From Carboxylicivirga linearis (GTDB lineage: Bacteria > Bacteroidota > Bacteroidia > Bacteroidales > Marinilabiliaceae): a stretch of 64,000 nucleotides of DNA. Location: the NCBI RefSeq assembly GCF_018271995.1, contig NZ_JAGUCO010000018.1:45654-109653 (forward strand), in the 5' to 3' direction. The notes below the pieces were generated by a model. That model saw only the letters and a list, made by a program, of their open reading frames with translations, had not been told where the DNA came from and searched no databases. The translations under genes were made by a program, and so were the position numbers. This document shows, piece by piece, positions 35,526 through 46,294 of this stretch. Numbering within the stretch: the first letter of the stretch is position 1; each line of letters starts with the position of its first letter.

Positions 35526-38111
35526 TTAACCTCTGTTCTTGAACACCAATTTTTCGTTATCCACATCAACTACAATTTCGGCATCCTTACTAATCTCGTC
35601 AGCCAATAGGCTTTTAGAAAGATCATTGACTAAATAACGCTGCAAAGCACGTTTTATTGGACGGGCACCAAACAATGGGTCATAACCTGCTGAGGCGATC
35701 CAATCTGTGGCTGCATCCGTCATGTTGATTGACACATCCATGGTTGCCAAACGCTTTTTCAGTGATTTAAACTGTAATTCAACAATTTGGGTAATCTCCT
35801 CTTTTGATAAAGGTGTAAACATGATCACCTCATCAATACGGTTCAAAAACTCGGGTCGTATAGTTTGTTTCAACAATTCAAACACTTCGTTTTTAGTGCT
35901 TTCTATTTTATCGTGCGATAATTCTGTGTTATCGCTCAATCGCTGCTGAATTAAATGCGATCCTGTATTGGATGTCATTACTACAATGGTATTTTTGAAA
36001 TCGACTACGCGCCCTTTATTATCCGTCAATCGACCATCATCTAATACCTGAAGCAAGATATTAAACACATCGGGATGCGCTTTTTCGATTTCATCTAACA
36101 ACACCACCGAATAAGGTTTTCTACGAACTGCTTCGGTTAGCTGACCACCTTCATCATAACCCACATATCCGGGAGGCGCTCCAATTAAACGCGATACCGA
36201 ATGACGCTCTTGATATTCCGACATATCAATACGGGTCATCTGATTGTCATCATCAAACAGAAACTCCGCTAAAGCTTTTGCCAGCTCGGTTTTACCCACT
36301 CCTGTTGAACCCAGAAAGATAAACGATCCGATTGGCCGGTTGGCATCCTGTAATCCAGCACGACTGCGGCGAACAGCGTTAGCCACAGCATCAATAGCTT
36401 CATTCTGACCTATAACACGTTTATGTAATTCATCTTCCAATACCAATAACTTCATCTTCTCAGACTTCACCATTTTTGATACCGGAATACCTGTCCAGCG
36501 ACTAACAATATGAGCTACATCTTCAGCATCTACCTCCTCTTTAATCATCACATTCTCTTTCTGCAGATCAGCCAACTCCTCTTTTAACCTATCTATATTC
36601 TCTTCGGCTTCTTTTATACGTCCGTAACGAAGTTCAGCCACTTTATCATACAAACCTTCGCGCTCTGCTTTGTCGGCTTCAAAACGAAAATGCTCTATAT
36701 CACTTTTATTTTGCTGAATCTTATCAATCAAGGCTTTTTCTGCTTCCCATGCAGCGCGCAATCCCGTACGTTCTTCTTTCAAATCTGAAATCTCACGATT
36801 AAGATATTCCAGCTTCACTTTATCGTTCTCTCGTTTGATAGCCTCTCGCTCAATCTCCAACTGCTTGATACGTCGTTCCACTTCATCAACCTCTTCAGGA
36901 ACCGAATTCATCTCCAATCGCAAACGACTGGCAGCTTCATCCATCAAATCAATGGCTTTATCTGGTAAGAAGCGATCTGAAATATATCTGTCAGACAACT
37001 CAACTGCAGATATTATTGCCTCATCTTTAATCCGAACCTTATGGTGAGTTTCATATCGTTCTTTCAAACCACGAAGAATGGAAATAGAACTCAACACATC
37101 GGGTTCATTCACCATTACCATCTGAAAACGACGTTCCAAAGCCTTGTCTTTTTCAAAGAATTTCTGAAACTCTCCTAAAGTAGTTGCTCCAACAGCTCGT
37201 AGTTCACCACGTGCCAAAGCTGGTTTTAGAATATTAGCAGCATCCATCGCTCCCTCTCCTTTACCTGCACCTACCAAAGTATGTATCTCATCAATAAAAA
37301 GGATAATCTCACCATCGGCATTTTCAACCTCTTTCACTACTCCTTTTAAACGCTCTTCAAACTCACCTTTGTATTTTGCTCCGGCCACCAGCGCTCCCAT
37401 ATCCAAGGAGAATATCTCTTTACTTTTCAGGTTTTCGGGTACATCGCCATTGATTATACGTTGCGCCAAACCTTCGGCAATGGCTGTTTTTCCAACACCA
37501 GGCTCACCAACCAAAATAGGATTGTTCTTTGTTCTTCGTGATAGAATTTGAAGAACACGGCGAATTTCTTCATCACGACCAATAACCGGATCAAGTTTAC
37601 CGTTTCGCGCACGCTCATTCAGGTTAATGGCAAAACGATTTAATGTCTGATAGGTATCTTCTGCTGTTGCACTGTTTACCTTCGCTCCCTGTCGTAACTC
37701 TTCAATGGCAGCAATCAAGCCTTTTTCGGTCAAACCTGCATCCTTCAACATTGACGAAACATCACTCTTCACTTGCAACAATCCCAGCAGCAAAAACTCA
37801 AGGCTCACAAACTGATCACCATGCTTTTTTGATGCGTCTGTAGCTTTTTGCAATACATCAGATGATTGACGGGAAAGATAAGGCTCTCCTCCCGCAACAT
37901 TTGGATAGGATTCAATTACCGAATTTAAGACATTAGTATAGTCATTCAATCCGTTTTTCTTAACCAGGAAATCAATTATTGACTGATCAACCTGATGAAC
38001 AGCCATCAGCAAATGACCAGGTTCTATTGCCTGGTGCTGTTTTCCAACGGCTATTTGTGCTGCCTGTTGAATAACTTCCTGAGCTTTTATTGTAAAATTC
38101 TTCAAGTTCAT
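35526..38111 (-). CDS. clpB: ATP-dependent disaggregase ClpB
   Basis: 861 residues. Clp-N domain (1-~145), first AAA+ with Walker A GEPGVGKT and [12 protein letters not shown], the ClpB-specific coiled-coil M domain (about 400-530, e.g. [20 protein letters not shown]), second AAA+ with GSTGVGKT and [13 protein letters not shown], and the C-terminal D2 small domain. No ClpP-binding IGF loop is expected or seen. It rescues aggregated proteins with DnaK. Monocistronic with its own terminator; no CIRCE was recognised in the 184-bp upstream gap. Confidence 0.97.
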   Translation of the reverse strand: MNLKNFTIKAQEVIQQAAQIAVGKQHQAIEPGHLLMAVHQVDQSIIDFLVKKNGLNDYTNVLNSVIESYPNVAGGEPYLSRQSSDVLQKATDASKKHGDQFVSLEFLLLGLLQVKSDVSSMLKDAGLTEKGLIAAIEELRQGAKVNSATAEDTYQTLNRFAINLNERARNGKLDPVIGRDEEIRRVLQILSRRTKNNPILVGEPGVGKTAIAEGLAQRIINGDVPENLKSKEIFSLDMGALVAGAKYKGEFEERLKGVVKEVENADGEIILFIDEIHTLVGAGKGEGAMDAANILKPALARGELRAVGATTLGEFQKFFEKDKALERRFQMVMVNEPDVLSSISILRGLKERYETHHKVRIKDEAIISAVELSDRYISDRFLPDKAIDLMDEAASRLRLEMNSVPEEVDEVERRIKQLEIEREAIKRENDKVKLEYLNREISDLKEERTGLRAAWEAEKALIDKIQQNKSDIEHFRFEADKAEREGLYDKVAELRYGRIKEAEENIDRLKEELADLQKENVMIKEEVDAEDVAHIVSRWTGIPVSKMVKSEKMKLLVLEDELHKRVIGQNEAIDAVANAVRRSRAGLQDANRPIGSFIFLGSTGVGKTELAKALAEFLFDDDNQMTRIDMSEYQERHSVSRLIGAPPGYVGYDEGGQLTEAVRRKPYSVVLLDEIEKAHPDVFNILLQVLDDGRLTDNKGRVVDFKNTIVVMTSNTGSHLIQQRLSDNTELSHDKIESTKNEVFELLKQTIRPEFLNRIDEVIMFTPLSKEEITQIVELQFKSLKKRLATMDVSINMTDAATDWIASAGYDPLFGARPIKRALQRYLVNDLSKSLLADEISKDAEIVVDVDNEKLVFKNRG

Positions 38112-38295
38112 AATTAGTCTGTTTTCCCAACAACTATCAAAACTTCTACCAAACTATATTTCAAGTCATTATGGCACTTAACCAACTCAAAACAAGGTCA
38201 TTATTTCAGGTTTACAACAAAACACACGACGAATTGTCAGAAAATAGAAACGCAATTCCAAAGGAAGACGTATTTTTACATAGTAATTCTAACCA

Positions 38296-40182
38296 ATGAA
38301 AAGGCTCATCCTATATATAATAGTCGCTATACTTTGTATTCCGCAAACTGAAGCTTGGGGCCGGCACATTGAATTATTTCCGACCGATACGGTTAAAAGC
38401 GATACCATAATTACTGTTTTACCTCTATCATTCGAAAAACAATCCGATACCTTAAGAAATTCGGATCCTATTTTGGATTACATCAATCAACGCAGAACGA
38501 AAAACAAATTTAATGAATGGGTAGGCGGCCTTTTAATTAGAAACGAACAAGATTCAAGCTCGAACGATAACACCATTGATTACCTTAAGGAATACAAACG
38601 ACTTAGCCAAAAAACTATAGCCAATATTCACATTACTCGTCTTGACCCGTTTGGAACTTCCATCTATGATACAACAAGACAAGCACAGCAGTGGATTGAG
38701 CGAACAGGTAACAATTTAAGATTTGCAACTTCAAAACGTATTATCCGAAAAAATCTGACCATGGTGGCTGGGGCTCCTTTTGATCCCCGGGATGTGTTTG
38801 AAAGTGAGCGTGTGCTGCGCCAAATTAATTTTATTGCTGATTCAAGAATTGTGGTCCTCCTCAACAAAGATGACACTACAAAGGTTGATTTACAAGTAAT
38901 AACACGCGATCGATACCCTCACGCATTTTCTACAGGAGGCAATCTGTCATCTCCGGAGATTACTCTTTACTCTAGAAACCTTACGGGTAATGGGGTTGGT
39001 TTTTCACATACTTCTGCCTACGATTTTGGGCAACGGGTTGGTAACAAAGAGCAATTGAGCATTAATAATTTTAATCGATCCAGAATTGACTTAGAAGCGA
39101 ATTATTCCAATATGATAGAAGATCATTCTTTATCTTTCAGAGCTGATCGGAATTTTTATATCTCTGATATTAAATATGCAGGTGGAATATTATACAATCG
39201 CTCCTTTCGAAATAATCGCCATCCGGCCTATACTCAAACTGAATGGAAAAACGAACTGAACTATCAATTTACTGATCTTTGGTTAGGCCGATCCTTTGAA
39301 ATTAATACCGATAATTATTTCGACCGATCACACCTTTATCTCATTGGGCAATATTCGCACTCTGAGTTTTACGACGTCCCGGATTCGTTATCTCACAATG
39401 CCCCACTGGCATCCAATTATTTTTATTTTGGTTCTGTTACCTTTTCAAAACGTAATTATTATCAGAATAATAAGATTTATAATTATGATCGTACAGAAGA
39501 CGTTCCGCATGGATTTATGACAACCCTAACCTATGGTATTAATAAGATGCCTTCAAAGAATCGCCCTTATTTTAGAGGTGAGTTTTCGTTTGGAAAAGCC
39601 ATTATACCTAACAAGGGCTATTTTTATGGTAGCTTTGGAGCCGGTTCTTTTTTTAATGCAGGGAGAAGCGAGCAGGGAGAAGTAAGTATTAGAGGTAAAT
39701 ACATTAGTCGTTTGTTTGACATGGGTGTGAATCAGTTCAGGAACTTTTTTGAAGTTAAATACATAAAAGGTTTTAATCGATACCCGAATGAATACTTGCT
39801 ACTTACCGAAAAAGCAGGCGGTATAAACAGTTTTAGAGATAAAGAAATCAAAGGAGTAGAAAGATTAATAATCAAGACCGAAAACGTGTTGTTTACGCAG
39901 CATCGTTTTATGGGGTTTAATATTATGTTTTTGAATTTTGCCGATTTTGGTATTATTGGTGATGGAAGTAATTTATTCAAACAAAACTATCAGGCTAGTT
40001 TAGGAGGTGCCATCCGATTCATTAATAATAAACTGGTTTTTAATTCCATTGAAATTCGTTTAGCCTGGCTTCCATTATTACCGGAAGGAGAATTTCCTTT
40101 TGACCTGAGAATTAGTGGAGAATCCATTCCTCGCTTTGATGATTTTATTCCCGAAGCACCTAAACAAGATACCTTTAAATAG
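38296..40182 (+). CDS. outer membrane beta-barrel protein with POTRA-like segment (BamA/TamA-like)
   Basis: 628 residues with a signal peptide (cleavage near WG-RHI). A mid-N-terminal segment (ITRLDPFGTSIYD ... APFDPRDVFESERVLRQINFIADSRIVV) has POTRA-like alternation, comparable to the last POTRA repeat in Omp85 proteins. From ~210 onward it shows alternating hydrophobic strands (HAFSTGGNLSSPEITLYSRNLTGNG) typical of a 16-strand barrel. It has fewer POTRA repeats than BamA, so it is an Omp85-superfamily outlier, perhaps involved in surface protein or lipid export. No partner gene alongside. Confidence 0.72.
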   Translation: MKRLILYIIVAILCIPQTEAWGRHIELFPTDTVKSDTIITVLPLSFEKQSDTLRNSDPILDYINQRRTKNKFNEWVGGLLIRNEQDSSSNDNTIDYLKEYKRLSQKTIANIHITRLDPFGTSIYDTTRQAQQWIERTGNNLRFATSKRIIRKNLTMVAGAPFDPRDVFESERVLRQINFIADSRIVVLLNKDDTTKVDLQVITRDRYPHAFSTGGNLSSPEITLYSRNLTGNGVGFSHTSAYDFGQRVGNKEQLSINNFNRSRIDLEANYSNMIEDHSLSFRADRNFYISDIKYAGGILYNRSFRNNRHPAYTQTEWKNELNYQFTDLWLGRSFEINTDNYFDRSHLYLIGQYSHSEFYDVPDSLSHNAPLASNYFYFGSVTFSKRNYYQNNKIYNYDRTEDVPHGFMTTLTYGINKMPSKNRPYFRGEFSFGKAIIPNKGYFYGSFGAGSFFNAGRSEQGEVSIRGKYISRLFDMGVNQFRNFFEVKYIKGFNRYPNEYLLLTEKAGGINSFRDKEIKGVERLIIKTENVLFTQHRFMGFNIMFLNFADFGIIGDGSNLFKQNYQASLGGAIRFINNKLVFNSIEIRLAWLPLLPEGEFPFDLRISGESIPRFDDFIPEAPKQDTFK

Positions 40183-40200
40183 AAGAATGAATTCTTTCCA

Positions 40201-40245
40201 ATAAAAAAGAGGTAATTGAAATTCAATCACCTCTCTTAAGTTGTT
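40201..40245. terminator. bidirectional terminator, barrel protein / DPP-IV
   Basis: GAGGT/ACCTC arms at about 40209-40213 and 40229-40233 with AT-rich inner pairing, flanked by A and T stretches, between two convergent genes. Confidence 0.75.
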
Positions 40246-40257
40246 TTTTATTTTTCT

Positions 40258-42387
40258 TTATAAGAAATCCTCAAAGTAACGACTCACTTTCTCCATCAAA
40301 TGAATGCGATCATGTCCTCTTACATTATGCTCATGACGGGGATAAACAAAATAATCAAGCTGTACTCCATTTTTTACACATTCGCGAACAAATGTTAAAC
40401 TATGCTGCCAAACTACAGTTGGATCAATTGCTCCATGAATAATCATAAGACGTCCCTCCAGCTGATTTACCTTATTATTAAGATTGGCTTTTGCGTATCC
40501 TTCCGGATTTTCCTGAGGCGTATCCATATAACGCTCGCCATACATAATTTCATAATACTTCCAATCAATTACCGGTCCACCGGCAACTCCCACTTTAAAT
40601 ACCTCAGGATGCTCAGTCATAAGTGTTGTAGTCATAAAACCACCATAACTCCAGCCGTGTACACCAATACGATCAGCATCTACATAAGGTAAGGATTTTA
40701 AATACTCAATTCCCTGCATCTGATCTTCCACTTCCAAAGTTCCCAACTGACGATGAATAGCCTGTTCAAAATCTTTTCCTCTATATGGAGTTCCTCTGTT
40801 ATCCAGTGTAAACGCAATGTATCCTTTTTGAGCCATATACAGCTGCCAGCCGCGCGCTCCACCTTGCCATCTATTCTGAACCATTTGTGCATGCGGCCCA
40901 CCATACACATAAACAATTACAGGATATTTTTCAGATGGATCGAAGTTAGTTGGTAAAACCATTCGTCCATACAAGGGAGTTTCTCCATCTTTGGTTGATA
41001 ATTCAACCATCTTAATGTCACCAACCTCCATCTCTTCGTATGGATTTTTAGCTTGGTGTAATTCCTGCAATTCCTTTCCATTGGTTGAATACAGTACTGT
41101 TCTCATAGGTTGATCAAGTGAACTGTAGTTTGAAATAGCATACTTACCATCCTTGCTTATAAGCACTCTATGTGCTCCTTCAGCAGCAGTTATTCTATTC
41201 ATCTTACCGGATGACAGGCTCACTTTATAAGCATGACTTTCCAATGGACTTTCTTTGGTTGAGGTGATAAAAATATTTTTGGCTTTATCATCAAACCCCA
41301 AAACATCTGTAACTTCCCATTCGCCTTTGGTAAGTTGTTTTATCAGCTTACCATTTAAATCATATACATACAAATGATTGTAACCACCTTTTACACTTTG
41401 CCAGATAAATCGATCATTTTTACCCGGAATAAATAATGCAGGATGTTGAGGCTCCACCCATTTATCATCTTTTTCTTCGAATAAGGTGGAAACAAACTCA
41501 CCGGTTGAAGCATCATATTTATTTAGGTGCATATGATTCTGACCGCGATTTAATTCGGCTATTAGAATAAACCTACCGTCAGCCGACCAACAAACATTAG
41601 TAAAATATCTATCTTTTGGTTCTCCTGTATTTAAATAAATAGTTTGCTTAGTGCTTAAATCATAAATACCAATGGTTACTTCATGACTGGTCATTCCTGC
41701 CATCGGATATTTTATATTTTCCAACTCAGCAACACGCTCTTCTACATTCACCAATGGATAATCAGAAACCATTGTCTCATCTTTTCTGTAAAAAGCTAGT
41801 TTTGAAGCATCGGGCGACCAATATGTTCCTTTATGAATACCAAACTCGTTTCGGTGCACCGATGTCCCGTATACAATACCTTCTTCATTCGAAACAGCCA
41901 CTTGTTGTTCTGATCCGTTGGCATATATATATAAGTTATTACCCTTTGTGTATGCTAATTGCTTTTTAATAGTTAACCAATCAACGTTATCAGCATCCTC
42001 GGGCTTTGCAATATAATTAACTGATTTTGAATCAAGATTCAGATAATAATACCCTTCGCGGGTTGCAAAGCTAATTTCAGATGAACTCTCCCAGCTAACA
42101 CTTGGCAAATATTTTATTTCATCCAAACCATTTTCAACCAAAATCTCATTTAGTGCAACACGGTCAAATCCAAAAACTCTTTCTTGCTTATTAATCGGTT
42201 GAAAAAAAACACTGTCTTTCTGTTGAAACACCAAATCATTACTTTCTCCTTTAAACTTGGCATTATAGGAAAACATGTAGTATTTATAGAAATTCTTTCC
42301 TCCGGATATTACATCTTCAAGGCTTAATTGGGCCGATAAATTAACAGTAACTACCGCCAACAAAAGCAATAAAAATACCTTTCTCAT
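40258..42387 (-). CDS. S9-family dipeptidyl peptidase IV
   Basis: 709 residues with a signal peptide (LLLLLAVVTVNLSA-Q). An N-terminal beta-propeller (DPPIV_N; SAEISFATREGYYYLN, YWSPDASKLAFYRKDE) and a C-terminal alpha/beta hydrolase. Nucleophile Ser in GWSYGGFMT, Asp in HGAIDPTVVW, His in YPRHEHNVRGHD. VYVYGGPHAQ forms the oxyanion region. Releases X-Pro dipeptides from peptides in the periplasm or at the surface; DPP-IV is common in peptide-consuming Bacteroidota. Single gene. Confidence 0.93.
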   Translation of the reverse strand: MRKVFLLLLLAVVTVNLSAQLSLEDVISGGKNFYKYYMFSYNAKFKGESNDLVFQQKDSVFFQPINKQERVFGFDRVALNEILVENGLDEIKYLPSVSWESSSEISFATREGYYYLNLDSKSVNYIAKPEDADNVDWLTIKKQLAYTKGNNLYIYANGSEQQVAVSNEEGIVYGTSVHRNEFGIHKGTYWSPDASKLAFYRKDETMVSDYPLVNVEERVAELENIKYPMAGMTSHEVTIGIYDLSTKQTIYLNTGEPKDRYFTNVCWSADGRFILIAELNRGQNHMHLNKYDASTGEFVSTLFEEKDDKWVEPQHPALFIPGKNDRFIWQSVKGGYNHLYVYDLNGKLIKQLTKGEWEVTDVLGFDDKAKNIFITSTKESPLESHAYKVSLSSGKMNRITAAEGAHRVLISKDGKYAISNYSSLDQPMRTVLYSTNGKELQELHQAKNPYEEMEVGDIKMVELSTKDGETPLYGRMVLPTNFDPSEKYPVIVYVYGGPHAQMVQNRWQGGARGWQLYMAQKGYIAFTLDNRGTPYRGKDFEQAIHRQLGTLEVEDQMQGIEYLKSLPYVDADRIGVHGWSYGGFMTTTLMTEHPEVFKVGVAGGPVIDWKYYEIMYGERYMDTPQENPEGYAKANLNNKVNQLEGRLMIIHGAIDPTVVWQHSLTFVRECVKNGVQLDYFVYPRHEHNVRGHDRIHLMEKVSRYFEDFL

Positions 42388-42669
42388 AGTTTATATTAAT
42401 AATTTAACGATTGATCCATTTATTCAGGAATGCATAATTGCAGAAAATATGTGAAACAAACAATGAGATACCTTAGTGTTTAAGTAAAAAAGGAGAAAAC
42501 AGCTATAAACATCTAAAATTATGGCACTAATAATAAAAAATAACAACCACCATCTGATGTTTTATTACAGATATGTTGGGCTTTTTACAAACTTTTAGAT
42601 ATATTTCGGAAAAATTCGTTCTATCAAAATTAGTATATTAACGAAACAACCTCATTAAATAACACAAAA
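42388..42669. other. divergent intergenic region
   Basis: About 280 bp, AT-rich. It must carry promoters for DPP-IV (leftward) and the secreted protein (rightward); no clear consensus site or repeat was recognised. Confidence 0.4.
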
Positions 42670-43098
42670 ATGAAACGAAGCCTAACTACTCTCTTCCTGA
42701 TTGCAACTTTGGTGTTGTTGCCGTTTAAGTTAAATTCTCAGGAAGACGTATTATTCACAAGTTGCCTTAATCAGCTTAAGTCGCCATTTATTGCTAGCGG
42801 CCAGCCTTTTAAAGCCTTTTTAACAGGCGATGAAGTTGCAGAGTTTCATACAACTTTCTTTGCTGGCAGTTTGTACAGAGTAGTTACCAGCAGCCATAAA
42901 GAGGGAACCATTTTATTTTCTGTCTACGATAAAGAACGAAACCTTTTATTCAGTAATGAAAATTACGATTCTTCCAGTTATTGGGATTTTAAAATTGAGG
43001 GATCGGTTGAATGCATTGTAGAAGCTAGATTAGATACAGAAAAAACCACATCAGGCATTGCTTTAATGATGGTAGGCTTCAAAAGTTTAGAGCAATAA
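42670..43098 (+). CDS. secreted protein of unknown function (paralogue of the protein at 20338)
   Basis: 142 residues with a signal peptide (cleavage after LNS-Q). Shares with the 20338 product a TFFxGxxYR core, a downstream FSN/FDN-x-D/SxxWDF segment, an IVE-rich strand and the closing SGxxxxxxG. Two Cys residues (one before QLKSPF, one in ECIVEA) could pair. Predicted small beta-rich periplasmic domain. Followed by a strong terminator, so it is not in an operon with the ABC transporter downstream. Function unknown. Confidence 0.72.
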   Translation: MKRSLTTLFLIATLVLLPFKLNSQEDVLFTSCLNQLKSPFIASGQPFKAFLTGDEVAEFHTTFFAGSLYRVVTSSHKEGTILFSVYDKERNLLFSNENYDSSSYWDFKIEGSVECIVEARLDTEKTTSGIALMMVGFKSLEQ

Positions 43099-43106
43099 AA
43101 TATTCA

Positions 43107-43134
43107 CTACTGCCTGTTTAGGCAGTTTTTTTTT
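43107..43134 (+). terminator. terminator after the 42.7 kb gene
   Basis: ACTGCCT at 43109-43115 pairs with AGGCAGT at 43120-43126, followed by a run of T residues. Intrinsic terminator. Confidence 0.92.
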
Positions 43135-43150
43135 GAAGTAGGCTTGTTGT

Positions 43151-46100
43151 ATGAGTGAAGAAATATTAAAAGCTTTAATACAATTATTTGCACTTATAGC
43201 ATTCCCTCGTACGGAAAGCCAGTCCCGACGCTTCATTGTAAAATCATTTCTTAGTCAACAGCTCAACAAGCAATTAATTGAAGAGTACCTCAAGCTCTAC
43301 GATCAATTATACGAAGAGCATGAACAACGATTAAGTGATAAAGAAAAATTCAGAAAAAGGCACTCTGCCAGCTCCGTTAAGGTCTTAAAAATTGCTACCG
43401 AAATAAATGAAGCCTTAACTTACTATCAAAAAATAATTGTATTCATTCAACTTATCGAGTTCCTGAACATTGATTTTGGAATGAGTGATTATGAGCGTGA
43501 GTTTATTGAAACTGTTGCTCAAACATTTAACTTACCCGAGGAAGAATACGATTCCATCATAGGTTTTATCACCAGCCAGTTTGAAGAAACTCCTGACTCG
43601 CAAGATGTTGTTATAGTAAACAACAAAGTACAATATAACAATGAGCATCACCGTCATTTATTCTGGGAGAATTTAACAGGTGAGTTACGCATATTACATG
43701 TTAAATCAGTGAGCCTCTTTGTCTTTAAGTTCAAAGGAAGTCATGATTTATATATGAATGGCCAGCTGGTAAGTGATCAACGAGTTCAAATTTTACGACC
43801 TGGCAGTTCTTTACGCAACAAACGTATTGAACCCATATTCTATAGCGATGTGATTGGTCAGTTTGTGGATGATAGTATTCATTCTCCCATTGAATTTTCT
43901 TGTAAGAATGTAGAATACCATTTTAACAAAACCAGTATTGGACTTCAAAAAACCAATTTCAGTTCACGCTCAGGTAAGCTGGTTGGAATTATGGGAGCCA
44001 GTGGAGCCGGGAAAAGTACGTTAGTTAATGTTTTAAGTGGAATCAATCAGCCCACAAAAGGTCAGGTTCTGATAAATGACATTGATATACATAAAGAAAA
44101 ATCCAAAATAGAAGGTTTAATTGGATATGTAGCTCAAGACGACCTTTTGATTGAGGAGTTAACAGTCTATCAGAACTTATACTACAATGCCAAGCTTTGC
44201 TTTGATGATTTACCTGAATTTCAAATTCAACGAAAAGTACTAAAGTTATTACGAGCCTTAGGCCTATACGATATTCGTTTTATGAAAGTTGGCAGCCCTC
44301 TCAACAAGAAAATCAGCGGCGGTCAGCGTAAAAGATTGAATATAGCTCTGGAATTAATCAGAGAACCTGCTATTCTATTCCTTGACGAACCAACTTCAGG
44401 TTTATCATCAAGGGATTCGGATAACATTATGGATCTGCTAAAAGAACTTTCCATCAAAGGAAAACTGGTTTTTGTAGTTATCCATCAACCCTCTTCCGAC
44501 ATTTTTAAAATGTTCAACCAATTATTGGTATTGGATACGGGCGGCTACCTCATTTATGATGGCGATCCGGTTGAAAGTGTCAATTATTTTAAAGCCTGCA
44601 TTAACCATGTCAATCGCGATGAAAGTGAATGCCCAACCTGTGGTAATGTTAATTCAGAGCAAATTTTAAACATAGTAAATGCACGTATCCTTGATGAATA
44701 TGGCAACTTTACATCAACCCGAAAAATAGAACCTTCAGAATGGTATCACCTATTTCACGAAGGATCAGAATTGAACCATTCTAACCATTTTGAAAAACCA
44801 ATATCATTACCAAGCATATCATTCAGGATTCCGGGAAAACTTAAGCAACTTTTTATCTTCTTAAAAAGAGACTTATTGTCAAAGTTTGCTAATCGACAAT
44901 ACTTGATTATAAACCTACTTGAAACACCGATATTAGCATTAATATTATCAAGCATTATCAAATACCATAATGTTGATAGCAGCAATACAAGCGGTTATAC
45001 CTTTGCCAATAATCCCAACATAACCATTTACATCATTATGGCAATTATCATTGCCATTTTTGTAGGATTAACAGTAAGTGCAGAGGAAATCATCAACGAT
45101 AGAAAGTTACTAAAACGTGAATCTTTTCTTAACCTGAGTCGCTCAAGTTATCTGTTTTCGAAATTCATATTACTCGGAGGCTTATCAGCTATTCAGTCAT
45201 TAATGTTTGTTTTAATAGCCAACACCATCATTGAGTTAAAAGGCATGTATTGGGAGTACTGGTTGATATTCTTTAGTTCCGCCTCCTTTGCAAACTTACT
45301 GGGGTTAAATATATCTGATTCGTTTAAGAAAACCGTGAATGTATATATTACCATCCCCTTCCTGATTATTCCACAACTTATTTTAAGTGGTGTTTTTATT
45401 AGCTTTGACCGCTTAAACCCAAATCTGAGTACTCCGGAAAAAATTCCTTTTTACGGTGAATTAATAACTGCACGATGGAGCTTTGAGGCCCTTGCTGTTG
45501 CCCAATTTAAGGATAATGCTTATGAAAGTATTTTTTATACAACCGACAAACTCAAAAGCCAGGCCAATTACAGAAAAGAATACTGGTTACCAGCACTATA
45601 CAACCACCTATCCACCATTGAGCGCTCATTAAACAATAGTGAAAAGAAAGAGAAAGCTGAGTACTCGTTAGAAATTATAAATACGGAACTAACTAAGCAC
45701 AATAGTCTTTATCCAAAAAGAAATCAGTCATTACTGATACCGGAATTAAGTAATTTAAACGATTCAATTTTACTGCAAGCCCGGAAACAGCTTGATGCTT
45801 TAAAAGTCTTTTATAAGAATTTATATAACACAGCAGATAAACAACAAGATTTAAAAAAGCATCAATTAAACTCTGATCCTGAGAAAAGAGCCGCGTTTAT
45901 TGCTTTAAAAAATGAAAATCACAATGAAGATTTGGAACGTTTTGTGCGTAACACCAACCAGTTTTTTGCCAATAAAATTATAGAATATAAAGGTGAGTTA
46001 TGGCAAAAGGTAGATCCTATATTTCAAGATCCGGAAAAACCATTATTAAAGGCTCACTTTTTAGCCCCAAGTAAAAAGTTAGGCAATTGGAAAATAGACA

Positions 46101-46255
46101 CTTTTAATGCCAATTTAATAATCATATGGCTTATTAATGTAGTACTGTTTATGAGCTTATATGTACGAACTTTACCTCGCTTGTTTCAATTAGGGGGATA
46201 TTTTAAAGACAAGTTTAATACCTACATTGAGAAGCATAAAAAAGCTGATGAATAA
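43151..46255 (+). CDS. ABCG-like half-transporter fusion with TerB-like N-terminal region
   Basis: 1034 residues. The N-terminus (1-~145) is a helical, acidic region resembling TerB/DjlA-type domains; 170-245 is a beta-rich region (LYMNGQLVSDQRVQILRPGSSLR). The ATPase follows: Walker A GASGAGKS (282-289), Q-loop YVAQDDLL, signature KISGGQRKR (387-395), Walker B AILFLDEPTSG (407-417) and H-loop IHQPSSD. This is the ABCG/White order (ATPase before membrane domain). Next come a CPTC motif (~498), ABC-2 membrane helices (~590-760), a long helical extracytoplasmic loop, and a final membrane helix (~995-1010). Substrate unknown. It is convergent with siaC-siaB. Confidence 0.82.
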   Translation: MSEEILKALIQLFALIAFPRTESQSRRFIVKSFLSQQLNKQLIEEYLKLYDQLYEEHEQRLSDKEKFRKRHSASSVKVLKIATEINEALTYYQKIIVFIQLIEFLNIDFGMSDYEREFIETVAQTFNLPEEEYDSIIGFITSQFEETPDSQDVVIVNNKVQYNNEHHRHLFWENLTGELRILHVKSVSLFVFKFKGSHDLYMNGQLVSDQRVQILRPGSSLRNKRIEPIFYSDVIGQFVDDSIHSPIEFSCKNVEYHFNKTSIGLQKTNFSSRSGKLVGIMGASGAGKSTLVNVLSGINQPTKGQVLINDIDIHKEKSKIEGLIGYVAQDDLLIEELTVYQNLYYNAKLCFDDLPEFQIQRKVLKLLRALGLYDIRFMKVGSPLNKKISGGQRKRLNIALELIREPAILFLDEPTSGLSSRDSDNIMDLLKELSIKGKLVFVVIHQPSSDIFKMFNQLLVLDTGGYLIYDGDPVESVNYFKACINHVNRDESECPTCGNVNSEQILNIVNARILDEYGNFTSTRKIEPSEWYHLFHEGSELNHSNHFEKPISLPSISFRIPGKLKQLFIFLKRDLLSKFANRQYLIINLLETPILALILSSIIKYHNVDSSNTSGYTFANNPNITIYIIMAIIIAIFVGLTVSAEEIINDRKLLKRESFLNLSRSSYLFSKFILLGGLSAIQSLMFVLIANTIIELKGMYWEYWLIFFSSASFANLLGLNISDSFKKTVNVYITIPFLIIPQLILSGVFISFDRLNPNLSTPEKIPFYGELITARWSFEALAVAQFKDNAYESIFYTTDKLKSQANYRKEYWLPALYNHLSTIERSLNNSEKKEKAEYSLEIINTELTKHNSLYPKRNQSLLIPELSNLNDSILLQARKQLDALKVFYKNLYNTADKQQDLKKHQLNSDPEKRAAFIALKNENHNEDLERFVRNTNQFFANKIIEYKGELWQKVDPIFQDPEKPLLKAHFLAPSKKLGNWKIDTFNANLIIIWLINVVLFMSLYVRTLPRLFQLGGYFKDKFNTYIEKHKKADE

Positions 46256-46275
46256 ATTTATCCACCAGCTTTTGA
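46238..46275. terminator. terminator between the ABCG-like gene and siaC
   Basis: AAAAGCTG at 46240-46247 pairs with CAGCTTTT at 46266-46273. The plus-strand gene stop is inside the loop. Confidence 0.65.
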
Positions 46276-46294
46276 CATTATTCATTTCAAAGAA

